Origin: Thermosipho melanesiensis BI429 | GTDB taxonomy: Bacteria; Thermotogota; Thermotogae; Thermotogales; Fervidobacteriaceae | Length of the DNA: 64,000 bases | Reading direction: 5' to 3' | Assembly: GCF_000016905.1 (NCBI RefSeq) | Contig: NC_009616.1 | Location: forward strand, 1,851,239 to 1,915,238 | Shown here: positions 27,190-35,428 of the stretch, in pieces | How positions within the stretch are numbered: the stretch's first letter is position 1 | How the letters are laid out: the number at the start of each line of letters is the position of its first letter | The notes under the pieces: model-generated | What the model saw: the letters and a program-made list of their open reading frames with translations, nothing else | Database searches by the model: none | Told to the model about the DNA's origin: nothing | Program-made: the position numbers and the translations under genes

Positions 27190-28409
27190 AGAAAAAAATT
27201 ATACAGGCTGTTGAAAAGCTTAAGCCAGAAATAATTGAATCCATGAAAAAGTTTATATCAATTAACTCAGTTAATCCTAGATCAGGAGGCCCCGGTGAAA
27301 AAGAGATGGCAGAATGGTTAGAAAATTTAATTAAAGATTGGGGATTTGATGTAATAGAAAGACATGATGCAAAAGACATTGCAGTACCTTATGGTTATCG
27401 ACCAAACATTGTTGCAAAAATCCTAGGAAGCGAGGGGAAAAGAACAATATGGATTGTAACTCATATGGATAAAGTACCTGAAGGAGATTTATCATTATGG
27501 AATAGTGATCCTTTCACACCTGTTGAAAAAGATGGAAAAATTTTTGGAAGAGGTGCTGAAGACAATGGTTCATCACTAATTGCATCTCTTTACGCTGCAA
27601 AAACAATATTATCATTAAAAATAAAACCCAAAGATAATATAGCGCTCGCATTTGTATCAGATGAAGAAACAGGTTCCGATTATGGGATAAAACATCTTGT
27701 AAAACTGGGAATTTTTGGAAAAGACGACCTGTTCATAGTACCCGATTCAGGTGAACCTGATGGCTCTTTCATCGAAATTGCAGAAAAATCCATTGCTTGG
27801 TTAAAAATAACAACCAAAGGAAAACAAGCACATGCTTCAAGACCAGATATTGCAAAAAATGCACACAGGTTTGGATTAAAATTTGCATCGCAACTTGATG
27901 AATATTTAAATGAAAAATACACCCTTGAAAATAAACTATTTGATTATCCAAAAAGTTCTTTTGAACCAACAAAAAAAGAAGGAAATGTCGATAACATAAA
28001 TACAATACCTGGAACCGATATAGTTTATTTTGATTGTAGAATACTCCCAAACTATAACCTTGAAGAAATTTTCTCCGATATAAAAAGGTTTACCGAAGAA
28101 TTTTCAAAAAAATACAACATCGAAATAGAAATTGAAAAGTTACAATTTGAACAAGCAGCACCACCAACCGATGAAAACTCGGAAATAGTAAAAAAGCTAA
28201 AAAATGCAATAAAAGAAATGAGAAACATTGAACCAAGAGTAGGTGGAATAGGTGGAGGAACTTGTGCTGCCATTGTTAGAAGAGCAGGATTTCCAGCAGT
28301 TGTTTGGGCTACAATTGATGAAACTGCTCACCAACCAAATGAATATGTAGTTATAAATAATTTAATAGAAGATACAAAAGTTTACACATACCTAATCGCA
28401 AATTCTTAA
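27186..28409 (+). CDS. M20-family zinc amidohydrolase (DapE/ArgE-like)
   Basis: A 407-residue dizinc deacylase or peptidase. WIVTHMDKVPEGD (metal-binding His and catalytic Asp), GRGAEDNG (bridging Asp), SDEETGSD (catalytic and metal-binding Glu) and VPDSGEPDG, plus a C-terminal DETAHQPNEY histidine, give a complete set of M20 ligands. A dimerisation domain lies between (KGKQAHASRP). It overlaps the Nudix gene by ATGA and precedes hutU. Candidate substrates include N-acyl-diaminopimelate, a step missing from the lysine operon here, or an acyl-glutamate; neither is proven. Confidence 0.87.
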   Translation: MKKKIIQAVEKLKPEIIESMKKFISINSVNPRSGGPGEKEMAEWLENLIKDWGFDVIERHDAKDIAVPYGYRPNIVAKILGSEGKRTIWIVTHMDKVPEGDLSLWNSDPFTPVEKDGKIFGRGAEDNGSSLIASLYAAKTILSLKIKPKDNIALAFVSDEETGSDYGIKHLVKLGIFGKDDLFIVPDSGEPDGSFIEIAEKSIAWLKITTKGKQAHASRPDIAKNAHRFGLKFASQLDEYLNEKYTLENKLFDYPKSSFEPTKKEGNVDNINTIPGTDIVYFDCRILPNYNLEEIFSDIKRFTEEFSKKYNIEIEIEKLQFEQAAPPTDENSEIVKKLKNAIKEMRNIEPRVGGIGGGTCAAIVRRAGFPAVVWATIDETAHQPNEYVVINNLIEDTKVYTYLIANS

Positions 28410-28427
28410 AAATTAAGGGGGGAAACC

Positions 28428-30080
28428 ATGTCAAGGACTGTAAAAGCTCCAAGAGGAACTCAACTCTCATGTAAAAATTGGCAAACTGAAGCGCCCATGA
28501 GGATGCTAATGAACAACCTCGATCCAGAAGTTGCAAGGGATCCTGCAAATTTAATTGTTTACGGTGGTACTGGTAGAGCTGCAAGAAACTGGGAATGTTT
28601 TGACAAAATAGTTGAAACCCTAAAAAATCTTGAAATGGATGAAACTCTGTTAGTACAAAGTGGAAAACCTGTTGCTGTATTTAAAACAAATGAATGGGCA
28701 CCCAGAGTCTTGATCGCAAACTCAAATTTAGTTCCAAAATGGGCAAATTGGGAATATTTTAGAGAACTTGAGGCAAGAGGATTAATAATGTATGGTCAAA
28801 TGACTGCAGGGAGTTGGATTTACATTGGAACCCAAGGAATATTACAAGGTACTTACGAAACCTTTTATGCAGTTGCAAAGAAATACTTCAATGGAACATT
28901 AAAAGGAAAATGGGTCTTAACAGCAGGTTTAGGAGAAATGGGTGGAGCTCAACCTCTCGCCGTTACTTTAAACGATGGAATTGTACTTGCAGTAGAAATT
29001 GACAAAAAAATGATCGATAGACGTATAAAAACTGGATATCTAGATGTTTGGACTAATAATCTTGATGAAGCCTTAGAAATGGTACAAAATGCTGTAAAAG
29101 AAGGAAAGCCTTTATCGGTCGGTTTACTTGCAAATGCAGCAGATGTACATCCTGAACTTGTAAAAAGAGGAATTATTCCTGATATAGTAACTGACCAAAC
29201 CGCTGCTCATGATCCACTAACTGGATATGTTCCAAGAGGCATGTCTTTTGATGATGCATTAAATTTAAGAAAAGAAAATCCTAAAAAATATCTTGAATTA
29301 GTATATGAAAGTGTTGTAAGACATATTGAAGCTATCCTTGAAATGCAAAAACAAGGTGCAAAAGTATTTGAATATGGTAATAACATAAGAAGACTAGCAT
29401 ATGACCATGGTGTAAAAGATGCATTCAATATCCCTGGCTATGTACCTGAATACATAAGGGATTTATTTTCAGAAGGTAAAGGCCCTTTTAGATGGGCGGC
29501 ACTTTCTGGAAATCCAGAAGATATCTATAAAACTGATAAAAAAGTATTGGAATTATTCCCATATGATGAGCATTTAAAAAAATGGGTTGAGCTTGCTCAA
29601 AAAAAGGTAAAATGGCAAGGTCTTCCAGCAAGAATTTGTTGGCTTGGACAAGGCGAAAGGGCGGAATTTGGTTTGGCAATAAACAAAATGGTAAAAGATG
29701 GAGAATTAGAAGCACCTATAGTTATTGGTAGAGACCATCATGATACAGGTTCTGTAGCAAGTCCATATAGAGAAACAGAGGCCATGAAAGATGGTAGCGA
29801 TGCAATAGCCGATTGGCCTATATTGAATGCAATGTTAAATGTAGCAAGCGGTGCTACTTGGGTCTCATTCCACCATGGTGGAGGTGTTGGTATTGGATAT
29901 TCTCTACACGCTGGAATGGTAACTGTCGCTGATGGAACAGAACTTGCACACAAAAAATTAGAGAGAGTTTTAACAAACGATGTGGGATTAGGTGTTGTAA
30001 GACATGCAGACGCAGGCTATGAGATAGCTATCAACACAGCTAAAAAACACAATATACAAATGCCAATGCTTGATACATAA
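28428..30080 (+). CDS. hutU: Urocanate hydratase
   Basis: Converts urocanate to imidazolone propionate in histidine degradation. [18 protein letters not shown], the NAD+-binding [28 protein letters not shown] with the active-site cysteine and [18 protein letters not shown] are diagnostic. At 550 residues it has full length. A GGGGGG-type site precedes the ATG. No hutH, hutI or glutamate-forming gene adjoins it; the upstream M20 hydrolase may or may not take part. Its own terminator was split by the IS element that follows. Confidence 0.96.
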
Positions 30081-30147
30081 AGAAAAAAACTTCCATTATG
30101 GACTTACCCCCGAAAGTAAAACAGATAAAAAAATAACTATACACATT

Positions 30148-30985
30148 TCAAACAGCATGGTTTCGGTATTCCACCGGAGCCATGTTTTTTAATCTTGCTT
30201 GGTATCTTTCTTCATTGTAGAATCGTATATATTCTTCTATTAGCTTTTTGTATTCTTCTTTTGTTTTTTCCCCATTTATTCTTACTACTTCTTCTTTAAG
30301 ATGACTGAAAAAACTTTCTGCTGGTCCATTGTCTTGTGGTACACCTTTTCTTGACATGCTTTGGATTATTCCTTTTTCTTTTAACATCTTTGCTGTCAAC
30401 ATATGTGTGTATTAAAATCCTCTATCTGTATGTAATATACCTCCTTTTCTATATTTCCCACTTTTTAACCATCTCTTTATTGTATTATCTACTAGTTACA
30501 GATTATTATTTTCACCTATTGAATATTCTATTATTTCATTATTATACAAATCCTGAATTATTATCAAATACAATTTTCCATCAATTGTTTTTATTTGTGT
30601 TATATCACTTACAAACTTTTCAAACGGTCTTTTGCTTTTGAAGTTTCTTTTGAGTTTGTTATCTGCTATATATTGTGCTTGTTAATTTGCGTATGTGATT
30701 CTTTTTTCTTATTCTTGCATACAGCCCCATCTCGATATACTTTCTTGTGATTTATTTTCCTTCCTTTCCTATTTAATACCATTGTTATTCTACTATATCC
30801 GTATATCCCTTTGCATTTGAAGTATATATCTTTGATTTCTTCTTTAAGTTATCTTTATCTTTTCGTTTCATTGCTCGGTAATACGTACTCTTTGAAATAC
30901 CTGATATCTTACACAGTAATTCTAAACCAAATCTTTCTTTCAATTCATTCATTACTTCAATTTTTTTACTATTTCCTTCCTCAAG
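30148..30985 (-). pseudogene. IS3-family transposase orfB (DDE), broken
   Basis: Conceptual translation gives a complete but interrupted IS3 OrfB: ERFGLELLCKISGISKSTYY, then YGYSRITMVLNRKGRKINHK, MGLYARIRKK, FEKFVSDITQIKTIDGKLYL (first catalytic Asp), GGILHTDRGF (second Asp) and PQDNGPAESFFSHLK (catalytic Glu). Two or more frameshifts lie in the first third. In-frame TAA codons fall at positions where Gln is expected (NNNL-stop-LVDNT and RGF-stop-YTH), plus one near ADNKLK. The last 84 codons (30402-30148) form the only long open piece. Confidence 0.85.
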
Positions 30986-31254
30986 AATTTTTTCATCAAA
31001 AGCTTTAAATAAGCATTTTCAGCTCGTAATCTTTCCATCTCTTCTTCAAAAGATTCTTTCTTTGGTTTACCTCTTTTACATTCTGCTTCACCATACAAAA
31101 GATAATTCTTAATCCAAAGACGAACTCTATCTGGCGAAATACCCAAAAGAGAAGCAATAGTCTTCTTAGGAAGATTTTCTTCAATGAAAAGTTTAACAAC
31201 CTGATATTTTAGCTCAGAAGGATACTTTTTGAATTTTTGCCCTTTCTTCGTCAA
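30952..31254 (-). CDS. IS3-family transposase orfA
   Basis: A 100-residue helix-turn-helix protein. KKYPSELKYQVVKLFIEENL, IASLLGISPDRVRLWIKNY (HTH) and a leucine-zipper-like EMERLRAENAYLKLLMKKFL match IS3 OrfA. The start appears to be TTG. In active elements a -1 frameshift near its end fuses it to orfB; here orfB is dead, so only this DNA-binding half could be made. It is preceded by a strong hairpin that would block outside transcription. Confidence 0.85.
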   Translation of the reverse strand: MTKKGQKFKKYPSELKYQVVKLFIEENLPKKTIASLLGISPDRVRLWIKNYLLYGEAECKRGKPKKESFEEEMERLRAENAYLKLLMKKFLRKEIVKKLK

Positions 31255-31256
31255 TG

Positions 31257-31299
31257 AAAAACACCCCCAAAAGATTTTATCACTTCCGGGGGTGTTTTT
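31257..31299. terminator. Bidirectional hairpin guarding the IS transposase start
   Basis: A perfect 12-bp inverted repeat, AAAAACACCCCC (31257-31268) and GGGGGTGTTTTT (31288-31299), with A-run and T-run flanks. It lies directly upstream of orfA inside the element and would stop read-through from korA into the transposase. Confidence 0.75.
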
Positions 31300-31327
31300 T
31301 ATTTCGTCCCTTTCCTTGGGTTCAGTG

Positions 31328-31347
31328 CATTATTGGAAGGGTTTTTT
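31328..31347 (+). terminator. Right half of the hutU/korA terminator, split by the IS
   Basis: TGGAAG-GG-TTTTTT (31334-31347) is the 3' arm and T-run. Its partner, A-run plus CTTCCA (30083-30095), lies just after hutU on the other side of the IS. Joined, they form CTTCCA-TTAT-TGGAAG with A/T flanks, a bidirectional intrinsic terminator between convergent genes. Confidence 0.65.
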
Positions 31348-31349
31348 AT

Positions 31350-32510
31350 CTAAAAATCATAACCTTCCGTTAACACATCATTTATTCCGGAAAGAATCTC
31401 CTCAGGAGTAATAAGTTCTCCTCCCACTTTATTGATAAACTTCACCTTTGTACCAGGCTTAACAAGTTTCAATATTTCCCTTCCATATTGTCCCAAATTC
31501 ATTTCAGGTATAACAACCGCTTCTACTTTTGATAATCTTTTTTTCAACTCATGTACTTGCAAAGGCCATATGGTAATTGGTTTAAAAAGCCCCACTTTCA
31601 TCTTATCATTTCTTGCAATTTTTACAGCCTCTAAAGCACTTCTTGCAACAACTCCATAAGCTATAACCAAAACTTCTGCATCTTCTGTCATATAATCATT
31701 ATATATAGATATTTCATCAATATGTAGCCTTATTTTATTCGTCAAACGTTTAATCAATCTCTCAGCAGTTTCATAGGCTGCATTTGGAAATCCAGATTCA
31801 TCATGAACAAGACCAGAAACGTGAAATCTTGTTTTTCCCATTTCAATTAATGCATTTGGTGTTGGTTCAGCATATTCACGTTCTGCATAAGGTACAAAAA
31901 TTTCTTCATCTTCCAATTCTTTTTCAGAAATTCTGTCTACTATCTCAATTTCTTTTGGTTTAAGTAATTCAAATGTTTCTCTCATATGACCTAAAGTTTC
32001 ATCCATTAAAAACACCACCGGTGTTCTATATATTTCAGCAAAGTTAAACGCTTCAATTATATACCTATAAGCTTCCTGAACCGTGGAAGGATATAATGCA
32101 ATTATTGCGTGATCACCATGTGTTCCCCATCTTGCCTGCATTATATCCCCTTGAGCAGGTTTTGTAGGAAGACCAGTTGAAGGGCCACCTCTCATTACAT
32201 TAACAAATACACATGGTGTTTCAGTCATAACCGCATATCCTAACGCTTCTTGCATTAAACTAAAACCAGGGCCACTAGTTGCCGTCATGGACTTTACTCC
32301 AGCAAGAGAAGCACCTATTATAGCTGCGGCACTTGCTATTTCATCTTCCATTTGAATAAACACACCATTATATTTTGGTAATTCACGTGCCATGGTTTCC
32401 GCGATTTCCGATGATGGAGTAATCGGATAACCGGCGTAAAATCTACAACCAGCTTTTAGTGCTCCATAGGCAACTGCTTCATTCCCTTGCCAAAAAACTA
32501 ACTTACCCAT
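31350..32510 (-). CDS. korA: 2-oxoacid:ferredoxin oxidoreductase alpha subunit
   Basis: The alpha subunit of a KorABCD/VorABC-type oxidoreductase that turns a 2-oxoacid and CoA into acyl-CoA, CO2 and reduced ferredoxin. GNEAVAYGALKAGCRFYAGYPITPSSEI, MEDEIASAAAIIGASLAG and ATSGPGFSLMQEALGYA belong to the pyrimidine-binding domain I; the C-terminal transketolase-C-like domain contains KVGLFKPITIWPLQ. At 386 residues it has normal length. The ATG at 32510 overlaps korD by 8 nt. The beta (TPP-binding) and gamma subunits are not encoded beside it. 2-Oxoglutarate is the favoured but unproven substrate. Confidence 0.88.
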   Translation of the reverse strand: MGKLVFWQGNEAVAYGALKAGCRFYAGYPITPSSEIAETMARELPKYNGVFIQMEDEIASAAAIIGASLAGVKSMTATSGPGFSLMQEALGYAVMTETPCVFVNVMRGGPSTGLPTKPAQGDIMQARWGTHGDHAIIALYPSTVQEAYRYIIEAFNFAEIYRTPVVFLMDETLGHMRETFELLKPKEIEIVDRISEKELEDEEIFVPYAEREYAEPTPNALIEMGKTRFHVSGLVHDESGFPNAAYETAERLIKRLTNKIRLHIDEISIYNDYMTEDAEVLVIAYGVVARSALEAVKIARNDKMKVGLFKPITIWPLQVHELKKRLSKVEAVVIPEMNLGQYGREILKLVKPGTKVKFINKVGGELITPEEILSGINDVLTEGYDF

Positions 32511-32730
32511 TTTTTTCACCCACTTTTTCCGAAATTTCAACTATATTAATTGCAAAATCCGGGCACAAATTTTCACACATTAAACATCCAATACACTTTG
32601 AATGATCCTCAACCTTTGGACGTTTCATTTCTCCTTGCACAATCGTTTTTGTTGGACAGACATTATAACATATACCACAACTTTTGCACCAATTATAATT
32701 TATATCCACCCTAAAATGTTTTTTAGCCAT
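32503..32730 (-). CDS. korD: 2-oxoacid:ferredoxin oxidoreductase delta (ferredoxin-type) subunit
   Basis: A 75-residue 2[4Fe-4S] ferredoxin-like subunit. Two motifs, CKSCGICYNVCP and CIGCLMCENLCP, carry all eight cluster cysteines. It moves electrons from the TPP site of the Kor/Vor complex to ferredoxin. It precedes and overlaps korA and follows oadB by 14 bp. As with korA, its beta and gamma partners are missing from this locus. Confidence 0.9.
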   Translation of the reverse strand: MAKKHFRVDINYNWCKSCGICYNVCPTKTIVQGEMKRPKVEDHSKCIGCLMCENLCPDFAINIVEISEKVGEKNG

Positions 32731-32744
32731 TTACTTAACTCACC

Positions 32745-33881
32745 TCACTTAATTAATGATAAGAATATACCAGCTGCAACTGCAGAACCAATTACACCTG
32801 CAACATTTGGCCCCATAGCATGCATTAAAATAAAATTAGTGGGATCTTCTTCTTGAGCTATCCTTTGAGCAACTCTTGATGAATCAGGAACCGCAGAAAC
32901 TCCTGCACCACCTATTAAAGGATTAATTTTATCCTTTAAGAACAAATTCATAAATTTTGCAAACATAATACCAGAAAAAATTGAAGTTACAAAAGCAACC
33001 GCCCCCATACCAAAGATTAGTAACGACTGCGGCTTTAAAAACACATCGGCTCGTGCTGAAGATCCAACAGAAACACACAATAATATAGTTACAGTATCTA
33101 AAATATATCTACTTGCCGCCTCAACTAAACGTTTTACAACTCCTGCTTCTCTTAAAAGATTTCCGAACATTAACATTCCAACTAAAGGTAAAGCTTTCGG
33201 AACAATTAATGCAACAATAATTGTGGTTACTATTGGAAAAAGCACTCTTTCAGCCTTTGTAACCTTTCTTGGAGGTTTCATTTTTATCTTTCTTTCTTCT
33301 TTAGTAGTTATTAACTTAGAAACAATAGGTTGTAAAACTGGAATTAATGCAATATACGAATAAGCAGATATAGCAATAATTGACAATAATTCAGGAGAAA
33401 ATTTTGAAGTTATAAATATTGAGGTAGGACCATCAGCTCCGCCAATTATTCCTATTGAAGCAGCTTGTTTTAAAGTAAAACCAAAAACTCTTGCAAGTAA
33501 AAATGTAATAAAAATACCCATTTGTGCCGCTCCACCCAAAAATATCGTTATTGGATATGAAAGCATAAATGAAAAATCAGTTAAAGCCCCTATTCCAAGA
33601 AAAATAAGTGGAGGATAAATTCCTAACACCAAACCTTGTTGCAAATACCATAACACTCCGCCTGGAGAATTATCCGTTGGAGAATTTAGTATACCAGTAA
33701 TTTCTGGTGGTATATTCGCTAAAATAATCCCAAATGCAATAGGGATTAAAAGCAATGGTTCGGCATCTTTCTCAATAGCAATATAGATAAGGAGTCCTGC
33801 TATTGCAAACATTATCAAATTTCCATAACTTAAATGCATAAACGCTGTACTTTGAAAAAATGCCAAAAATGATTCCAGCAA
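32745..33881 (-). CDS. Na+-translocating decarboxylase beta subunit (OadB/MmdB/GcdB family)
   Basis: A membrane protein of 378 residues that couples decarboxylation of a biotin-bound carboxyl group to Na+ export. GIIGGADGPTSIFITSKFSP holds the conserved Asp of the Na+ site (D203 region of OadB). GNLLREAGVVKRL, SVGSSARADVFL and GGAGVSAVPDSSRVAQ are further diagnostic segments. The start is TTG with GGAGGAG upstream. No alpha (carboxyltransferase), gamma or biotin-carrier gene is in the window. It leads the oadB-korD-korA operon. Whether the substrate is methylmalonyl-CoA, oxaloacetate or glutaconyl-CoA cannot be decided from the beta subunit alone. Confidence 0.92.
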   Translation of the reverse strand: MLESFLAFFQSTAFMHLSYGNLIMFAIAGLLIYIAIEKDAEPLLLIPIAFGIILANIPPEITGILNSPTDNSPGGVLWYLQQGLVLGIYPPLIFLGIGALTDFSFMLSYPITIFLGGAAQMGIFITFLLARVFGFTLKQAASIGIIGGADGPTSIFITSKFSPELLSIIAISAYSYIALIPVLQPIVSKLITTKEERKIKMKPPRKVTKAERVLFPIVTTIIVALIVPKALPLVGMLMFGNLLREAGVVKRLVEAASRYILDTVTILLCVSVGSSARADVFLKPQSLLIFGMGAVAFVTSIFSGIMFAKFMNLFLKDKINPLIGGAGVSAVPDSSRVAQRIAQEEDPTNFILMHAMGPNVAGVIGSAVAAGIFLSLIK

Positions 33882-33914
33882 CTCAAACTCCTCCTTTTTT
33901 TCAATTCTAATTCA

Positions 33915-33943
33915 ATTATATATTACTATAATAGATATGAAAA
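33915..33943 (-). promoter_or_regulatory. Promoter of oadB-korD-korA
   Basis: On the minus strand TTTTCA (33943-33938), a 17-nt spacer and TATAAT (33920-33915), with a leader of about 25 nt. The hexamers and spacing are identical to the cobalamin-riboswitch promoter at 3710-3738. No riboswitch fits in the short leader. Confidence 0.7.
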
Positions 33944-33975
33944 GAAAAAATACCACTTGTTTTAAGCAATTAAAT

Positions 33976-34758
33976 CTAATCTTTTTTAATAGCATCTTTT
34001 AAACTTAATAATATAAAGTAATACGTTAATTCATAATTATAATTTGCTACTTTTGATGATAAAATTCTAGATATTTCCTTCGCAACACTATAGTCAACTT
34101 CGAATTCCTCACAAATCCAAAGAGAAATTTTTGATAGCAATTTTAAAAACTCAAAATCTTTTATTTTCGAAATTTCTCCTAAAAAACCCAAAAATTTTTC
34201 TTTTTCTAAAAGCGCTTCCTTTAACTTTACATATAAGCTATAGTAATAATCTGAAGTTTTTCCATCTTCAACCATTTCAAAATCTAAATTTTTAATTTTC
34301 TCAAAATCATCTGGAAATTCCAAATATAACTTTCTTTGAATCACACTTTCAAGTTCTCTTATCCTATCTTTTGGAACATTTAAAACAAACTTTTGTAACC
34401 TACTTCTAATAGTTGGATAAAGGGAATTCCAACTCGTAGTAACAAGGATAATCAAAGCATATTCAGGAGGCTCTTCTAAAATCTTTAGCATAGAATTTTC
34501 TGCTTCAGGAAGCATTTTTTCAGCATCAAATAACACAACTATTTTTTTTCCAGAATCTACAGAAAAAGATAAAAATTCTTGTATTTTTCTTACATCATCA
34601 ATTTTAATATTGCTTTGTTCTATAACCAAATATCTTTGAATATCACCATTTGCAACATCGATAACCATATCAAAAATCTTCTTCTTAAGATAACTATTAT
34701 TATCCCCAACAATTGCTATAGAAAATCCTGAATATTCCTTAATTACCTTCTCAATCAT
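33976..34758 (-). CDS. holB: DNA polymerase III delta'-like clamp-loader subunit
   Basis: A 260-residue AAA+ protein related to the delta' (HolB) subunit of the clamp loader. KKIVVLFDAEKMLPEAENSM LKILEEPPEYALIIL contains the DEXX-like region and the conserved EEPP. TTSWNSLYPTIRSRLQKF contains the SRC-like motif (SRL here). No Walker A lysine loop is evident, as is usual for delta'. The frame opens at 34797, but the ATG at 34758 has GGAG upstream and a 4-codon-scale overlap with the previous gene, so it is chosen. It is the last gene of the long minus-strand run. Confidence 0.82.
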   Translation of the reverse strand: MIEKVIKEYSGFSIAIVGDNNSYLKKKIFDMVIDVANGDIQRYLVIEQSNIKIDDVRKIQEFLSFSVDSGKKIVVLFDAEKMLPEAENSMLKILEEPPEYALIILVTTSWNSLYPTIRSRLQKFVLNVPKDRIRELESVIQRKLYLEFPDDFEKIKNLDFEMVEDGKTSDYYYSLYVKLKEALLEKEKFLGFLGEISKIKDFEFLKLLSKISLWICEEFEVDYSVAKEISRILSSKVANYNYELTYYFILLSLKDAIKKD

Positions 34759-35428
34759 GACTCTCCACCTCATTAATATATAACCTAACTGTTTCAAAAA
34801 CCTTCCTACTATCTTTTACAATATTTCCTCTATCCATAATTATCACTCTATCTGATATATCTAAAAAAGCTTCAGGCAAATGAGTTGCAATTATTATTCC
34901 CAACCCTATTTTTTTTAAGTTACCAATAAGCTCTTTAATAACTTTTCTATCATTTTTATCCAACATTGTAAGAGGCTCATCTAACAACAAATAGTCCGGT
35001 TTCATAACTAAAATTGATGAAATTGCAAGCTTTTGTTTCTGCCCTCCAGATAAATTATGTGGTTCTATATCTTTGAATTCTAGTAAACCAGTTATTTTTA
35101 AAATTTCCATTGCTCTTTTTTTAATTTCCTCTTTTTTCAATCCCAAATTTTCAAGTCCAAAAATAACATCCTCCCATACAGTACTTCCAATAATTTGAGT
35201 TTCCGGGTTTTGAAAAACATATCCGGTTAAAAGGTAATGAGGTAAATTATTTTCCGTATTTATCTCTCCGCTGAAATTAACTAAACCAGCCATTGCTTTT
35301 AGCAATGTTGACTTTCCACTACCATTATGCCCCAACAACAATACTAATTCATTTTTGTGAAAAATGGTATTTACATTTTCCAAAACTTTATTATTTCCAT
35401 AATAAACTTCTAGATTCTTTATAACTAT
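34751..35428 (-). CDS. EcfA/CbiO-type ABC transporter ATPase, apparent AUA start
   Basis: A 225-residue ATPase: GHNGSGKSTLL (Walker A), VFQNPETQI (Q-loop), LSGGQKQKLAI (signature), LLLDEPLTMLD (Walker B) and IATHLPEAF (H-loop). It resembles energy-coupling-factor ATPases, but no EcfT or substrate-binding gene is nearby. The first canonical start in frame is TTG at 35383, which would remove the N-terminal strand and the A-loop tyrosines. The frame stays open upstream through IVIKNLEVYYGNNKVLENV to an ATA at 35428 that has GGAG 8 nt upstream and overlaps the previous TAG as ATAG. I therefore place the start there, with the TTG as the alternative. Confidence 0.75.
   Translation of the reverse strand: MVIKNLEVYYGNNKVLENVNTIFHKNELVLLLGHNGSGKSTLLKAMAGLVNFSGEINTENNLPHYLLTGYVFQNPETQIIGSTVWEDVIFGLENLGLKKEEIKKRAMEILKITGLLEFKDIEPHNLSGGQKQKLAISSILVMKPDYLLLDEPLTMLDKNDRKVIKELIGNLKKIGLGIIIATHLPEAFLDISDRVIIMDRGNIVKDSRKVFETVRLYINEVESHD

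Larger units (their letters stand above)
30100..31327 (-). mobile_element. Decayed IS3-family insertion sequence
   Basis: A two-ORF IS3-type element on the minus strand: orfA is intact and orfB is broken. The direct repeat CATTAT at 30094-30099 and 31328-31333 is the probable target duplication. The ends, GGACTTACCC on the left and, read inward from the right, CACTGAACCC, are imperfectly related. Removing the element rejoins a convincing terminator stem between hutU and korA, which supports these borders. The exact ends are uncertain by a few bases. It is non-autonomous because orfB is dead. Confidence 0.75.

Noticed and set aside
30100..31350. Loss of korB and korC caused by the IS3 insertion
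   Set aside because: The flanks rebuild one intact terminator, so the insertion appears clean and korA was already the last gene; IS-linked deletion is less likely.
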